64,000 nt of DNA from positions 1,674,001-1,738,000 of the forward strand of contig NZ_CP113917.1 in assembly GCF_029395475.1 (NCBI RefSeq), written 5' to 3'. A program made the translations under genes and the position numbers. The notes below the pieces were generated by a model. The model had not been told where the DNA came from and searched no databases. It worked only from the letters and a program-made list of their open reading frames with translations. Below are positions 16,913 to 27,300 of the stretch, piece after piece. Position 1 is the first letter of the stretch. Each line of letters starts with the position of its first letter. The stretch comes from Bifidobacterium sp. ESL0775 (GTDB lineage: Bacteria; Actinomycetota; Actinomycetes; Actinomycetales; Bifidobacteriaceae).

Positions 16913-18547
16913 TCAGGACTTGACGATAGAGCAGTAACGGAAGCGGAACGAACCGTCCAGCACCACTCCCTTGATGTTCTTCGAGGTGACCGCGACCTGA
17001 GAGCCCTGCAGAAGCGGGATGACGGAAAGGTCCTGCGTGGCCATGTCCTGAATCTGCTTCAGCATGGCGACACGCTTGGTCTTGTCCTGCTCACCGGCCT
17101 GCTTGGCAATCAGCGCGTTCATCTCGGTGTTCTTGTAGCCGTTGTTGACGAAGTTGCCATCACGGAAGAACGGGGAGAGATAATCGTCGGGATCCGGATA
17201 GTCCGGGAACCAGCCGACCTGGTAGGCCGGGTAGGAACCGTCGGACTGCGCGGTGACGACACGGTCCTTGTTATACTGCGTCCACTCGGTCTGCTGCAGG
17301 TCGACCTTGAAGAGGCCGCCGGTCTCGAGCTGGGACTTCACGGCCGCATACTCATCGGCCGAAGCCGCGCCGTAATGGTCGCTGTTGTACTGCAGCTTCA
17401 AGTCGACTGGGGTCTTCACACCGGCCTCGTCCAAAGCCTTCTTGGCCTTCTCGAGGCTCGGCTTGCCGTTGCCGTCACCGTAGGTCTCCTTCAACGTGTC
17501 CACATGGCCGGTCAGGCCGCTGGGAATGAAGGAATACATCGGGGTGTAAGTGGTGCCCTTGTAGACACGCTGGGCGATGGATTCGCGATCGAGCAGATCG
17601 GCGAACGCGTGACGAACCGCGGTGGCCTTCTTCGGGTCAGGGTCGGAGGTCTTCTCGCCGTAAGGCATGATCTTGAAGTTGAAGGCGATGAAACGCTCCT
17701 CACCACCGGGGCCCTTGACGACGTTGACCTTGCCGCTCTTCTTCAGGTCCTGGATATCGGTCGGGCTCAGTGTGCGGGACGCCACTTCGACGGAGCCCTG
17801 CTGAACGGCCATCTTGAGGTTCGAGGCATCGGCGAAGTACTTGACCTGCACGGTCTTGTTCTTGGCCGGGGTCAGGCCCTTGTATGCGGGGTTCTTGATA
17901 AACTGCGCGGTCTCGTTCTGCTTGAACTGGCTCAAGGTGTACGGACCTGCGAAGCCTTGGCCCTTCATGATCTGGTCGGAGGTAGCCAGCTTGTCGGCGG
18001 GATAGACCTGATGGTCAACGATCGGGGCGGCGGGGCTGGAAAGCACCTGCTTCAGCGTCACGTCGTTCGGCACGGCCGAGGTGAAGACCACGGTGGTGGC
18101 ATCCGGTGCGTCGATGGACTGCATATTGGCCAGCAACGAAGACGGGCCGTTCTCGTCCTTGATCTTCTTGACACGGTCGAACGTGTACTTCACGTCCTTG
18201 GCGGTCAGCGGATGGCCGTTGGCGAACTTCAGGCCAGGCTTGATCTTGACGGTGAACTTCGTACCGTCCGCACTCCAGTTTCCACCGTCGGCCGCGATAT
18301 CAGGGCTCATTTCGGAAGAATTGTAGTTTTGCGAATACAGGAACGGATAAATCTGGAACTCGACGGCGTAGGAGCCATTATCGAAGGAACCGGCGGGATC
18401 GATGGAGACGATCTTGTCGGTGGTGCCGATGGTGATGGTCGACGCATCCGAAGCCGCTCCGGAATCCTTTTTCACTCCGCCGCACGCTGCGAGCGACGCC
18501 AAGGCCGCCACCGCCGTGAACGCGGCCAGTATCTTCTTATACTTCAT
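16913..18547 (-). CDS. Peptide ABC transporter substrate-binding lipoprotein 1 (SBP family 5)
   Basis: A 544-residue extracytoplasmic binding protein. ATG at 18547 (MKYKKILAAF) is chosen over the upstream start because gagagg lies before it and a lipoprotein signal follows at once: n-region KYKK, hydrophobic core, lipobox LAAC with Cys22. The mature part has the family 5 layout: SIDPAGSFDNGSYAVEFQIY, LKPGLKF-type segment KIKPGLKFANGHPLTAKDVKYTFDR in pieces, and LQYNSDHYG. It is nearest the permease genes and probably the founding member of the four-copy array. It is separated from copy 2 by 379 bp that hold a terminator, so it likely has its own promoter. Confidence 0.94.
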   Translation of the reverse strand: MKYKKILAAFTAVAALASLAACGGVKKDSGAASDASTITIGTTDKIVSIDPAGSFDNGSYAVEFQIYPFLYSQNYNSSEMSPDIAADGGNWSADGTKFTVKIKPGLKFANGHPLTAKDVKYTFDRVKKIKDENGPSSLLANMQSIDAPDATTVVFTSAVPNDVTLKQVLSSPAAPIVDHQVYPADKLATSDQIMKGQGFAGPYTLSQFKQNETAQFIKNPAYKGLTPAKNKTVQVKYFADASNLKMAVQQGSVEVASRTLSPTDIQDLKKSGKVNVVKGPGGEERFIAFNFKIMPYGEKTSDPDPKKATAVRHAFADLLDRESIAQRVYKGTTYTPMYSFIPSGLTGHVDTLKETYGDGNGKPSLEKAKKALDEAGVKTPVDLKLQYNSDHYGAASADEYAAVKSQLETGGLFKVDLQQTEWTQYNKDRVVTAQSDGSYPAYQVGWFPDYPDPDDYLSPFFRDGNFVNNGYKNTEMNALIAKQAGEQDKTKRVAMLKQIQDMATQDLSVIPLLQGSQVAVTSKNIKGVVLDGSFRFRYCSIVKS

Positions 18548-18926
18548 ATAAGGAAAACCTCTCTTTAATATCAGCAATCAGGAACATTAGATTATGTCAA
18601 AGTGATGAATATTCACGGTCTCGAAAAACGAAAACTATAAAGCTCCAACCGAATGCTCGTGACATTCCCGATTACTGCCATTATGGAACAGAGACTGAAC
18701 CATAAGAGATTCATCTCACAATGCGAAACAGAAAATTTTGGAATTGAACGCTGATATTCATGGAATATACGTCGAAACTTGCATAGTTTTGTAGCCATCC
18801 AGCGCCGATGCCAATAGACAAAAGACAGCAAAACGACCAGCAGCCGATAACTTGGAATTTACAAAGCATCGAGCCGCTGGTCGCATTCACCTCACCGAAG
18901 AAACCCGTTCGGCGATACGCCCGGAA
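18548..18926. other. 379 bp gap between binding proteins 2 and 1
   Basis: AT-rich compared with its neighbours. It holds a terminator-like hairpin (18834-18883) downstream of copy 2 and, on the minus strand, a TTGACA hexamer at 18596-18601 upstream of copy 1, for which I see no convincing -10 partner. No open frame of note is present. Confidence 0.5.
18826..18883 (-). terminator. Terminator-like hairpin after binding protein 2
   Basis: On the minus strand cgaccagcggc (18883-18873) pairs with gctgctggtcg (18844-18834) with one mismatch, and TTTTGCTGTCTTTT follows. This would isolate copy 2 from copy 1. Confidence 0.6.
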
Positions 18927-20555
18927 TCAGGACTTGGTGATGGGGGCGAAACGGAAGCGGAACGAGGCGTCGAGGATCACGTTCTTGACGCCGTTGCCGA
19001 CGACCGCGACCTGGTTGCCTTGCAACAGCGGCAGCGTGGAGAGGTCCTGGGTCTCCATGTCCTCGATCTGCTTGATGATCCCCATGCGCTTGGCGTGGTC
19101 CTGCTCGCCGGCCTGCTTGACGATCAGATCGTTGAGCTCCTTGTTCTCGTAGCCGTTGTTGATGAAGTTGCCTTCACGGAAGAACGGGGAGAGGTAGTTG
19201 TCGGCGTCCGAGAAGTCGGGATACCAGGAAAGCTGGTAGGCCGGATAGGTGCCGTCGGAATCCTTGGTGACGTTGCGCTGCTTGTTGTACTGCGTCCACT
19301 CGGTCTGCTGCAGGTCGACCTTGAAGAGGCCACCCGACTCCAGTTGCGATTTCACCGCGGCGTACTCGTCGGCCGAAGCCGCGCCGTAATGGTCGCTGTT
19401 ATATTGCAGCTTCAGGTCGATCGGGGTCTTGACCCCTGCCTCGTCAAGGGTCTTCTTGGCCTTTTCCAAGCTCGGTTTGCCGTTGCCGTCACCGTAGGTT
19501 TCCTTCAACGTGTCCTGCTTGCCATCCAAGCCGGTGGGAATGAAGGAATACATCGGCGTATAGGTGCCCTTGTAAACCTTGCTCGAGATCTCCTGACGGT
19601 CGATGAGGTCGGCGATGGCGTGGCGCACCGCACGCGCCTTGGCCGGATCAGCGTCGGGGGTCTTCTCGCCGTAAGGCATGATCTTGAAGTTGAAGGCGAT
19701 GAACCGCTCCTCGCCGCCCGGGCCGTTGATGACCCTGACTTTGCTGTTCTTCTTCAGGTCCTGGATGTCGGTGGGATTGAGCGTGCGCGAGGCGATATCG
19801 ACGGAACCCTGCTGCACGGCCATCTTGAGGTTCGAGGCATCGGCGAAATACTTGACCTGCACACTGCCGTTCTTCGCTGGCGTGACTCCCTTGTAGACGG
19901 GGTTCTTCTCGAATACGGCGAGCTCGTTGTCCTTGTATTGCGTCAAACGGTAGGGGCCGGCGAAGGCGTTGCTTTTGACGATGGTCGCCGCGGGGGTGAG
20001 CTTGTCGGGAGAGAAGACCTGCTCGTCGACGATCGGGGCGGCGGGGCTGGAAAGCACTTCCTTGAGGGTCACGTCGTTCGGCGCGGAGTCCTTGAACACC
20101 ACGGTGGTCGGGTCGGGGGCGGAAACCGATTCGATGTTGACCAGCATGGAGGAGGGGCCGTTCTCGTCATCGATCTTCTTAATGCGGTCGAAGGTGAACT
20201 TCACGTCCTTGGAATCCAAGGTGTGGCCGTTGGCGAATTTCAGGCCCGGCTTGATCTTGACGGTGAATTCGGAGCCATCGGGACTCCATTTGCCACCATC
20301 GGCCGCGACATCCGGAGAGAGCTTGGTGGTGTTGTAGTTCTGCGAATACAGGAACGGGAAAATCTGGATCTGGACCGTGTATGAGCCGTTGTCATACGAA
20401 CCGGCGGGATCGATACTGACCACCTTGTCAGTGGTGCCGATGGAAATCGTCGAACCGCTCGCCGCCTCGGAGTCCTTCTTCACTCCCCCGCAAGCGGCCA
20501 GTGACGCCACGGCGGCGGCTGTTACAGCCATCGCCAGAATCTTCTTATATCTCAT
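18927..20555 (-). CDS. Peptide ABC transporter substrate-binding lipoprotein 2
   Basis: A 542-residue paralogue of the neighbouring binding proteins. The start at ATG 20555 (MRYKKILAMAV) is supported by ggagagaa upstream and by the lipoprotein signal with Cys22 in LAAC; the longer frame upstream would bury this signal. Full-length and intact, with conserved blocks such as GGEERFIAFNFKIMPYGEKT and DLKLQYNSDHYGAASADEY. It is closest to copy 3 in its N-terminal sequence (MRYKKILAMAV). It presumably feeds the same OppBC-ATPase with a different peptide range. Confidence 0.94.
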   Translation of the reverse strand: MRYKKILAMAVTAAAVASLAACGGVKKDSEAASGSTISIGTTDKVVSIDPAGSYDNGSYTVQIQIFPFLYSQNYNTTKLSPDVAADGGKWSPDGSEFTVKIKPGLKFANGHTLDSKDVKFTFDRIKKIDDENGPSSMLVNIESVSAPDPTTVVFKDSAPNDVTLKEVLSSPAAPIVDEQVFSPDKLTPAATIVKSNAFAGPYRLTQYKDNELAVFEKNPVYKGVTPAKNGSVQVKYFADASNLKMAVQQGSVDIASRTLNPTDIQDLKKNSKVRVINGPGGEERFIAFNFKIMPYGEKTPDADPAKARAVRHAIADLIDRQEISSKVYKGTYTPMYSFIPTGLDGKQDTLKETYGDGNGKPSLEKAKKTLDEAGVKTPIDLKLQYNSDHYGAASADEYAAVKSQLESGGLFKVDLQQTEWTQYNKQRNVTKDSDGTYPAYQLSWYPDFSDADNYLSPFFREGNFINNGYENKELNDLIVKQAGEQDHAKRMGIIKQIEDMETQDLSTLPLLQGNQVAVVGNGVKNVILDASFRFRFAPITKS

Positions 20556-20642
20556 TTTGGTTCTCTCCCATGATGTCGACAATGCGAACAACAACATCAT
20601 TTCACACGGAACCACGTAAGGAAGAGAACACGCCACATAACG

Positions 20643-20672
20643 GACAATCCGGGCCAAAGGCACCGGATTGTC
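20643..20672. repeat. Hairpin between binding proteins 3 and 2
   Basis: gacaatccgg (20643-20652) and ccggattgtc (20663-20672) form a perfect 10 bp stem with a 10-base loop just after the copy 3 stop. There is no T-run, so its action as a terminator is uncertain. Confidence 0.5.
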
Positions 20673-20725
20673 AATCTCAATCAATTGGTCACATCACCAA
20701 AGCAGTGTGGCCTTGAAGCATCCAA

Positions 20726-22353
20726 TCAGGACTTGGTGATGCTTGAATAGCGGAAACGGAACGACGGGTCGAGGACGACGCCCTTGACACCGCTGCCCAT
20801 GACCGCGACCTGATCACCCTGCAACAGAGGCAGCGTCGAGAGATCCTTGGTCTCCAGCTCCTGGATCTGCTTCAGCATGGCCATGCGCTTGGCGTGGTCC
20901 TGCTCACCGGCCTGCTTGACGATCATGTCGTTGATCTCCTTGTTGGCATAGCCGTTGTTGACGAAGTTGCCATCGCGGAAGAACGGGGACAGATAATTGT
21001 CAGCATCGGAATAATCCGGGTACCAAGAGAGCTGGTAGGCGGGATAGGTGCCATCGGAATCCTTCGTGACATTGCGCTGCTTGTTGTACTGCGTCCACTC
21101 GGTCTGCTGCAGGTCGACCTTGAAGAGGCCGCCCGACTCGAGCTGGGACTTGACCGCGGCGTACTCGTCGGCGGAGGAAGCGCCATAGTGATCGCTGTTG
21201 TATTGCAGCTTCAGGTCGATCGGGGTCTTGACGCCCGCGGTCTCGAGGGTCTTCTTGGCCTTTTCGAGGTCGGGCTTACCGTTGCCATCGCCGTAGTTCT
21301 CCTTCAACGTGTCCTGCTTGCCGTCGAGGCCGCTGGGAATGTAGGAGTACATCGGGGTGTAGGTGCCCTTGTAGACCTTGGTGGAAAGTTCCTGGCGATC
21401 GATGAGGTCGGCGACGGCCTGGCGCACCGCGAGCGCCTTGGCCGGATTCGCGTCGGGGGTCTTCTCGCCGTAAGGCTGGATCTTGAAGTTGAAGGCGATG
21501 AAACGCTCCTCGCCGCCGGGGCCCTTGACGACCTTGACCTTGCCGCCCTTCTTCAGGTCCTGGATGTCGGTCGGGGTGAGCGTACGCGAGGCGACGTCCA
21601 CCGATCCCTGCTGCACGGCCATCTTGAGGTTGGAGGCGTCGGCGAAGTACTTGACCTGGACGTTGCCGTTCTTCGCGGGGGTCAGGCCCTTGTAGGCCGG
21701 GTTCTTCTCGAATGCGGCGAGCTCGTTGTCCTTGTATTGCACGAGCTTGTAGGGGCCGGCGAACGCGTTGCCCTTGACGATCGTGGCTGCGGGGTCAGCT
21801 TGTCAGGCGAGAAGACCTGGTCGTCGACGATCGGGCCGGCGGGGCTGGAAAGCACCTGCTTCAGCGTCACGTCGTTCGGCACGGAATCCTTGAACACCAC
21901 CGTGGTGGCGTCCGGGGTCGAGATCGAGTCGATGTTGGCCAGCAGCGAGGCGGGGCCGTTCTCGTCGTTGATCTTCTTGATGCGGTCGAAGGTGAACTTC
22001 ACGTCCTTGGAATCGAGCGTGTGGCCGTTGGAGAACTTCAGGCCCGGCTTGATCTTGACGGTGAACTTGGAGCCGTCGGCGCTCCACTTGCCGCCGTCCG
22101 CCGCGATGTCCGGCGAAAGCTTGGCGGTGCCGTAGTTCTGGGAATACAGGAACGGGAAAATCTGGATCTGGACCATGTACGAGCCATTGTCATACGAACC
22201 GGCCGGATCGACGCTGACGACCTTGTCGGTGGTGCCGACGGCGATGGTCGAGCCACCGGCGACGTCGGAGTCTTTCTTCACGCCGCCGCAAGCGGCCAGT
22301 GACGCCACGGCGGCGGCCGCGACGGCCATCGCCAGTATCTTCTTGTATCTCAT
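20726..22353 (-). pseudogene. Peptide substrate-binding lipoprotein 3, single-base frameshift
   Basis: The gene starts normally at ATG 22353 (MRYKKILAMAVAAAAVASLAAC) and reads in register to about residue 187 (SPDKLTP), then loses frame. The remainder (AFAGP-like region to the C-terminal SITKS) continues in another frame from about 21,790. Alignment with copy 2 (gcgggggtg at 19,990s versus gcggggtc here) shows one G missing in the G-run 21791-21794 (C-run in the coding strand). The total length, 1628 bases, is one short of a multiple of three. All other family blocks are intact, so the lesion is recent, phase-variable, or a sequencing error in a homopolymer. As read, it gives a truncated exported fragment with no ligand-binding second lobe. 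Confidence 0.88.
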
Positions 22354-22428
22354 GGGATTCCTCTCTTATTTGTTATTACAACAGCACAGACAACAACAAT
22401 TTTCCATCATAGACATGCATGGCGAAGA

Positions 22429-22458
22429 GCCGCACAGATGGCGGGCCATCGGTGCGGC
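22429..22458. repeat. Hairpin between binding proteins 4 and 3
   Basis: gccgcac (22429-22435) pairs with gtgcggc (22452-22458), with an inner gatgg/ccatc stem, directly after the copy 4 stop. Possible intercistronic terminator or stabiliser. Confidence 0.5.
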
Positions 22459-22482
22459 GAATGCCCTGAGGCAATCAAGCCA

Positions 22483-24108
22483 TCAGGAATTGGTGATCGG
22501 GGCGTAGCGGAAACGGGACGCGGTGTCGAAGGTCACGCCTTTGATGCCAGGCGCGGTGACGGCCATCTGGTTGCCCTGCAGCAAAGGCAGCGTCGAGAGG
22601 TCCTGGGTCTCCATTTGTTGGATCTGCTTCAACATCTCCATGCGCTTGCCTTTGTCCTGCTCGCCGGCCTGCTTGGCGATCAACGCGCTGATCGCGTCGT
22701 TCTTGTAGCCGTTGTTGACGAAATTGCCGGCGCGGAAGAACGGGGACAGGTAGTTGTCGGGGTCGGAATAGCTCGGGTACCAGCCCATCTGATAGGCCGG
22801 GTAGGAACCGTCGGAGTCCTTGGTGACCACACGCTCCTTGTTGTACTGCGTCCATTCGGTCTGCTGCAGATCGACCTTGAAGAGGCCTCCCGCCTCAAGT
22901 TGCGACTTGATGGCCGCGTACTCGTCGGCGGAGGAGGAACCGTAATGGTCGCCGTTGTATTGCAGCTTCAGGTCGACCGGGGCTTTCACACCGGCCTCAT
23001 CCAACGTCTTCTTGGCCTTTTCGGGGCTTGGGCCGCCTTTGCCGTCACCGTATGCGGACTTCAGCGTATCGGTATGGCTCATCAGGCCGGTGGGGACGTA
23101 GGAATACAACGGCGTATAGGTGCCTTTGAAAACCTTCGAGGCGATTTCCTTGCGATCGACCAAATCGGCGACGGCCTGGCGCACCGCGAGCGCCTTCTTC
23201 GGATCGGCGTTGGGGGCCTTCTCGCCGTAAGGCTGGATCATGAAGTTGAAGGTGATGAAACGCTCCTCGCCGCCGGGGCCCTTGAAGACCTTGACTTTGC
23301 CGCTTTTCTTCAGATCCTGGATGTCCGTCGGGGTGAGCGAGCGCGAAGCCACCTTCACGCTGCCTTGCTCCACCGCCATCTTGAGATTCGAGGTGTCGGA
23401 GAAATACTTGACCTCCACGGTCTTGTTTTTGGCCGGGGTCAGGCCTTTGTATGACGTGTTCTTCTCGAAAACGGCCATCTCGTTGGGCTTGTACTGGGTG
23501 AGCCGATACGGGCCGGCGAAGGCGTTCGCTTTGATGATGTCGGCGGCCGGGGTGGGTTTGGTGGCCGAGAAGACCTGGTCGTCGACGATCGGGCCGGCGG
23601 GCGTCGACAGCGATTGCTTGAGCGTGACGTCGTGGGGCACAGCGGAGGTGAAGACCACCGTCGTGGGATCGGGGGCGGCGACCGACTTGATGTTGACCAG
23701 GATCGAGGACGGGCCGTTCGGGTCGTTGATGTTCTTGATGCGGTCGATGGAGAACTTCACGTCCTTGGAATCCAGGGTATGGCCGTTGGCGAATTTCAGG
23801 CCCGGCTTGATCTTGACGGTGAACTGCGTGCCGTCGGCGCTCCAGGTGCCGTCGTCCGCGGCGATGTCCGGGGAAAGCTCGTTGGAGTTGTAGTTCGGCG
23901 CGAACAGGAAGGGATAGATCTGGATGTGCACGTTGTAGGATCCGGTGTCGTAGGCCGCGGCCGGGTCGAGGTTGATGACCTTGTCGGTGGTGCCGACGGT
24001 GATGGCCGAACCGGCGGTGTCCGCGTCTTTCTTCACGCCACCGCATGCCGCGAGCGAGGCCAACGCGGCGATGGCCGTGAAAGCCGCCAGAACTTTCCTG
24101 TATTTCAT
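22483..24108 (-). CDS. Peptide ABC transporter substrate-binding lipoprotein 4
   Basis: A 541-residue binding protein, the first in transcription order and farthest from the permease genes. ATG at 24108 (MKYRKVLAAFTAIAALASLAAC) gives a lipoprotein signal with Cys22, preceded by gaaggg. The mature part is homologous over its full length to copies 1-3 but differs in pocket-side stretches (for example YDTGSYNVHIQIYPFLFAPNYNS where copy 2 has YDNGSYTVQIQIFPFLYSQNYNT in the matching place). That spread, with conserved frame and signals, suggests maintained function and divergent ligand choice. A 251 bp gap upstream can hold its promoter. Confidence 0.94.
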   Translation of the reverse strand: MKYRKVLAAFTAIAALASLAACGGVKKDADTAGSAITVGTTDKVINLDPAAAYDTGSYNVHIQIYPFLFAPNYNSNELSPDIAADDGTWSADGTQFTVKIKPGLKFANGHTLDSKDVKFSIDRIKNINDPNGPSSILVNIKSVAAPDPTTVVFTSAVPHDVTLKQSLSTPAGPIVDDQVFSATKPTPAADIIKANAFAGPYRLTQYKPNEMAVFEKNTSYKGLTPAKNKTVEVKYFSDTSNLKMAVEQGSVKVASRSLTPTDIQDLKKSGKVKVFKGPGGEERFITFNFMIQPYGEKAPNADPKKALAVRQAVADLVDRKEIASKVFKGTYTPLYSYVPTGLMSHTDTLKSAYGDGKGGPSPEKAKKTLDEAGVKAPVDLKLQYNGDHYGSSSADEYAAIKSQLEAGGLFKVDLQQTEWTQYNKERVVTKDSDGSYPAYQMGWYPSYSDPDNYLSPFFRAGNFVNNGYKNDAISALIAKQAGEQDKGKRMEMLKQIQQMETQDLSTLPLLQGNQMAVTAPGIKGVTFDTASRFRYAPITNS

Positions 24109-24221
24109 CTTCAGAGCCCTTCTCTTATGCATCCATCCGCCGGAGTTACCGGACGATACCCGTCATGACAAGGTCTCGCCGGACAACGACGCAGCCGGGA
24201 GATACCGGCGCATTCCCATTC

Positions 24222-24250
24222 ATCGAAAACCCGAAACCACGGGATTCGAT
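24222..24250. repeat. Hairpin between the SNF2 gene and binding protein 4
   Basis: atcgaaaacccg (24222-24233) and cgggattcgat (24240-24250) form an imperfect stem upstream of binding protein 4 and downstream of nothing convergent. It could be an operator or the leader structure of the binding-protein transcript. Confidence 0.35.
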
Positions 24251-24359
24251 ATCGGACTGTTCACATTATATGAGTCGGAACATGCCGACCGGCTTACGGA
24301 CCTATACGCAAATCTTGTAACTATCTATAAATTCAACACATTCGTAGCGTTTAACACAT

Positions 24360-27300
24360 TCAGCCCAACAATTGCAGCAGGTCGTCCTTCGTAAGGTTCG
24401 AGATGCCGGCGGAGGTGCCGGTGCCGGCGTTGTCCACGAAGCGGTGGGCCAGGTCGCTCTTGGATTGCTGCATCTTGAGGATGCGTTCCTCGATGGTGTC
24501 CTTGGCGACGATCTGGTAGACGTTGACGTCCTGGGTCTGGCCGATGCGGTGGGCGCGGTCGGTGGCCTGCTCCTGCGCGGCGGCGTTCCACCACGGGTCG
24601 GCGTGCACCACCACGCAAGCGCCCGTAAGGTTGAGGCCCGTGTTGCCGGCCTTCAGCGAGATCAGGAAAACCGGGGTGTCGTCGGAGTTGAATTGGTCGA
24701 CCAGCTCGAGACGCTTGCGCTTGGGGGTGGTGCCGGTGATGACGTTGTAGGCGACACCGTTCTTGCGCAAACGCTCGGCGATCAGATTGAGGAAGCTGGT
24801 GAATTGGGAGAAAATCAACATCTTACGACCGGCATCCTGGCAGCTGGAGACCAGCTCCTCGATGGCGTCGAGCTTGGCGGAACTGACCTTGCGAGGCTTG
24901 GTTGGATTGCCGGACTTCGACGTTTCCGAAGCGTTGTCACCCGACAAATCGCCGTTACCAACAATCGCGTTCGCTGACGCATCGGCGGTCTCGCTGAGCT
25001 CGTCGATCGGTTCGTCGTCGGCGCGTTCGACTTCACGGCTCGGGGCACCCCAGACGTGCGCGTCCTTCTTGACGACGTTGCTGCCGACATTGCTGAAGAG
25101 CAATCGCGGGTCACAGCAGGCCTGGCGCAGACGGGTGAGCTGGGCCAAGATCTGGATCTTGCCGGTCTTGTATTCGATGTCGCGCTGTTTGTTGAGCGTG
25201 GCGCGCAGCTGCTGCTCGAGCGCGGCGTACAGCCTGCGCTGTTCCCCTTGCAACTGGACGGTGATGACGTTCTCGATCTTGTCGGGGAGGTCTTTCAAGA
25301 CCTGCGACTTCAAGCGACGTAGGATAAACGGCCCGACGAATGCCTGCAATTTGGCCTGCGCGTTCTCGTCACCAGAGAGGATCGGCATCTCGAAGCGGTC
25401 ACGGAAATGCTTGTAGGCCCCGAGCATGCCTGGCATGAGGAAATCGAAGATGCTCCACAGCTCGGAAAGCCGGTTTTCGATCGGCGTACCGGTCAGGGCG
25501 AAACGGTGGCGCGCACTGACAGAACGCACGGCATGAGCGGACTTGGTAGCGTGGTTCTTGATGTATTGCGCTTCGTCAAGTGTCATACAATAACATTCAA
25601 GGCCATCGTAATCCTCAATATCGCGGCGCAAGAGGTCGTAGGAGGTAATCAGGACGTCTGGCGCGACCCATGGTGCCGTATCGTCATCTATCGATTGTAG
25701 GCTGTCAGCGCTCTGCCAACCGTCGTCGTCGGAACCGTCGAGCTTCTGATTGCGATTCGGAAGACCGGCATCATCCACCGAAAAATCGAGACCTACCTGT
25801 TGCGGTCCCGAGACATTCTGATTAACAGTCAGAAGCTCTGTATTATCGGTATTTGAAGTAGAATGATCAGACTTACTATAGCCAATCGCTTTCTTCCCGG
25901 CTTCGTACCAAACTTTCGTGTTCTTGAGCGTCGCACGGCGTTCGGCCTTGGAACCGGCCAGCACCTGCACGTTGAGTTCGGGAGCAAACTTGTCGCATTC
26001 CGCGGCCCAGTTATAAACCAACGAAGCCGGGCAGACTATGAGATTGGGGCCGATTTTGCGCTGTTCATCACGACGCGCAAGAAGATATGAGAGCATCTGC
26101 ACAGTTTTGCCCAGGCCCATCTCGTCGGCCAGTATGCCGCCGAAGCCTTTGTCGGCCACGGCGTTGAGCCAGCGGAATCCCTCGACCTGATACGGGCGCA
26201 GCACATGCGCCAGCGACTCCGGCACCTTGTAGATCTTCGGGTCGATGACGCGCAAGTCGTTCAGATAACTGCGGAATTCGTCGCTTTTGTCTTGGTCTTC
26301 CGCCTCGTTGTCAAGATAATAGGCCTCGTAAGCCGGAACGGAAACGGCTCCGGAATCAAGATCGACCGGCTTCAGGCCCAGATCGTTGCTGACCTCGTCA
26401 AGCTTGCTGGTGTCGACGTCGGCCATGTTGACGAAGGCACCGTTGCGCAGGCGGTGGAACTTGTGACGTTTGCGGTAGCTGTTCAAGAGCGCCGGCACTT
26501 CGGACGGATCGATCTCGTCGGCGATTGGCGAGATCTCGACCAACCCGGACTTGATCGACAAACCAATCTTGAAAACCGGATGCGGCGAGGAGGTGAGCCC
26601 GTCGAAACTCGGAGTGGAGAACACCTCGCCAAGGCCTCGCAGAACCGGCAAACCCTCGTTCAACAGCTTGTAGATGGCCTTGTCGTTGTCCTCGGGGATA
26701 CGCGCTATCGGGCCGTTCGGCATCGGGAAATACTGCCGCACGGCCTCCACGGCCAGGCGTTCGGTTTCCTTGTCTCTGGCGACCGGTTCGTTCGGGCCGA
26801 TACCGGAGAAGACATGGAACCGCTCATCGCCGTAACGGGCCTGCACGTCGCAGGTGATGCCGTTCTTGTCGCGGTCGAGATACGTTTCGATATGGCAGGG
26901 CACGCGGCGCATCCTGACCAGTTCAGGCGGCAGCTTGACGGCGATGCCACGGTGCGAGGTGTCACTTTTTCCCGCGGCGACTGGGTCGAGTGCCGGCAGC
27001 ACCGTGCGCGAGAACTCCTCGATGTCCTCGCCGCTTAAGTAGAGGTCGCCGCGCTCGTCCGCGCCGCACAGCACCGAAAGCAGGTTCCGATTGTTCACAA
27101 ACGACTTGGAGCAGCGGTAAATCTCGGGAACGATGTCGTCTTGGCCATGCAAGGCGTGCGCCATCGCGACGATGTCATCGGACAGACCGATGTCATCCGA
27201 CAAACCAGAATCGTCGGAACCCGCACCATCGACGGCGTCCTTGGATATCAATGCCTGATGGACGACGACGTATGACGAGCCGCGGCCCGCGATGAAATTG

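Noticed and set aside
16913..24108. Assembly duplication as the cause of the four binding-protein genes
   Set aside because: The copies differ along their whole length in sequence, signal peptide and intergenic regions, so they are real paralogues.
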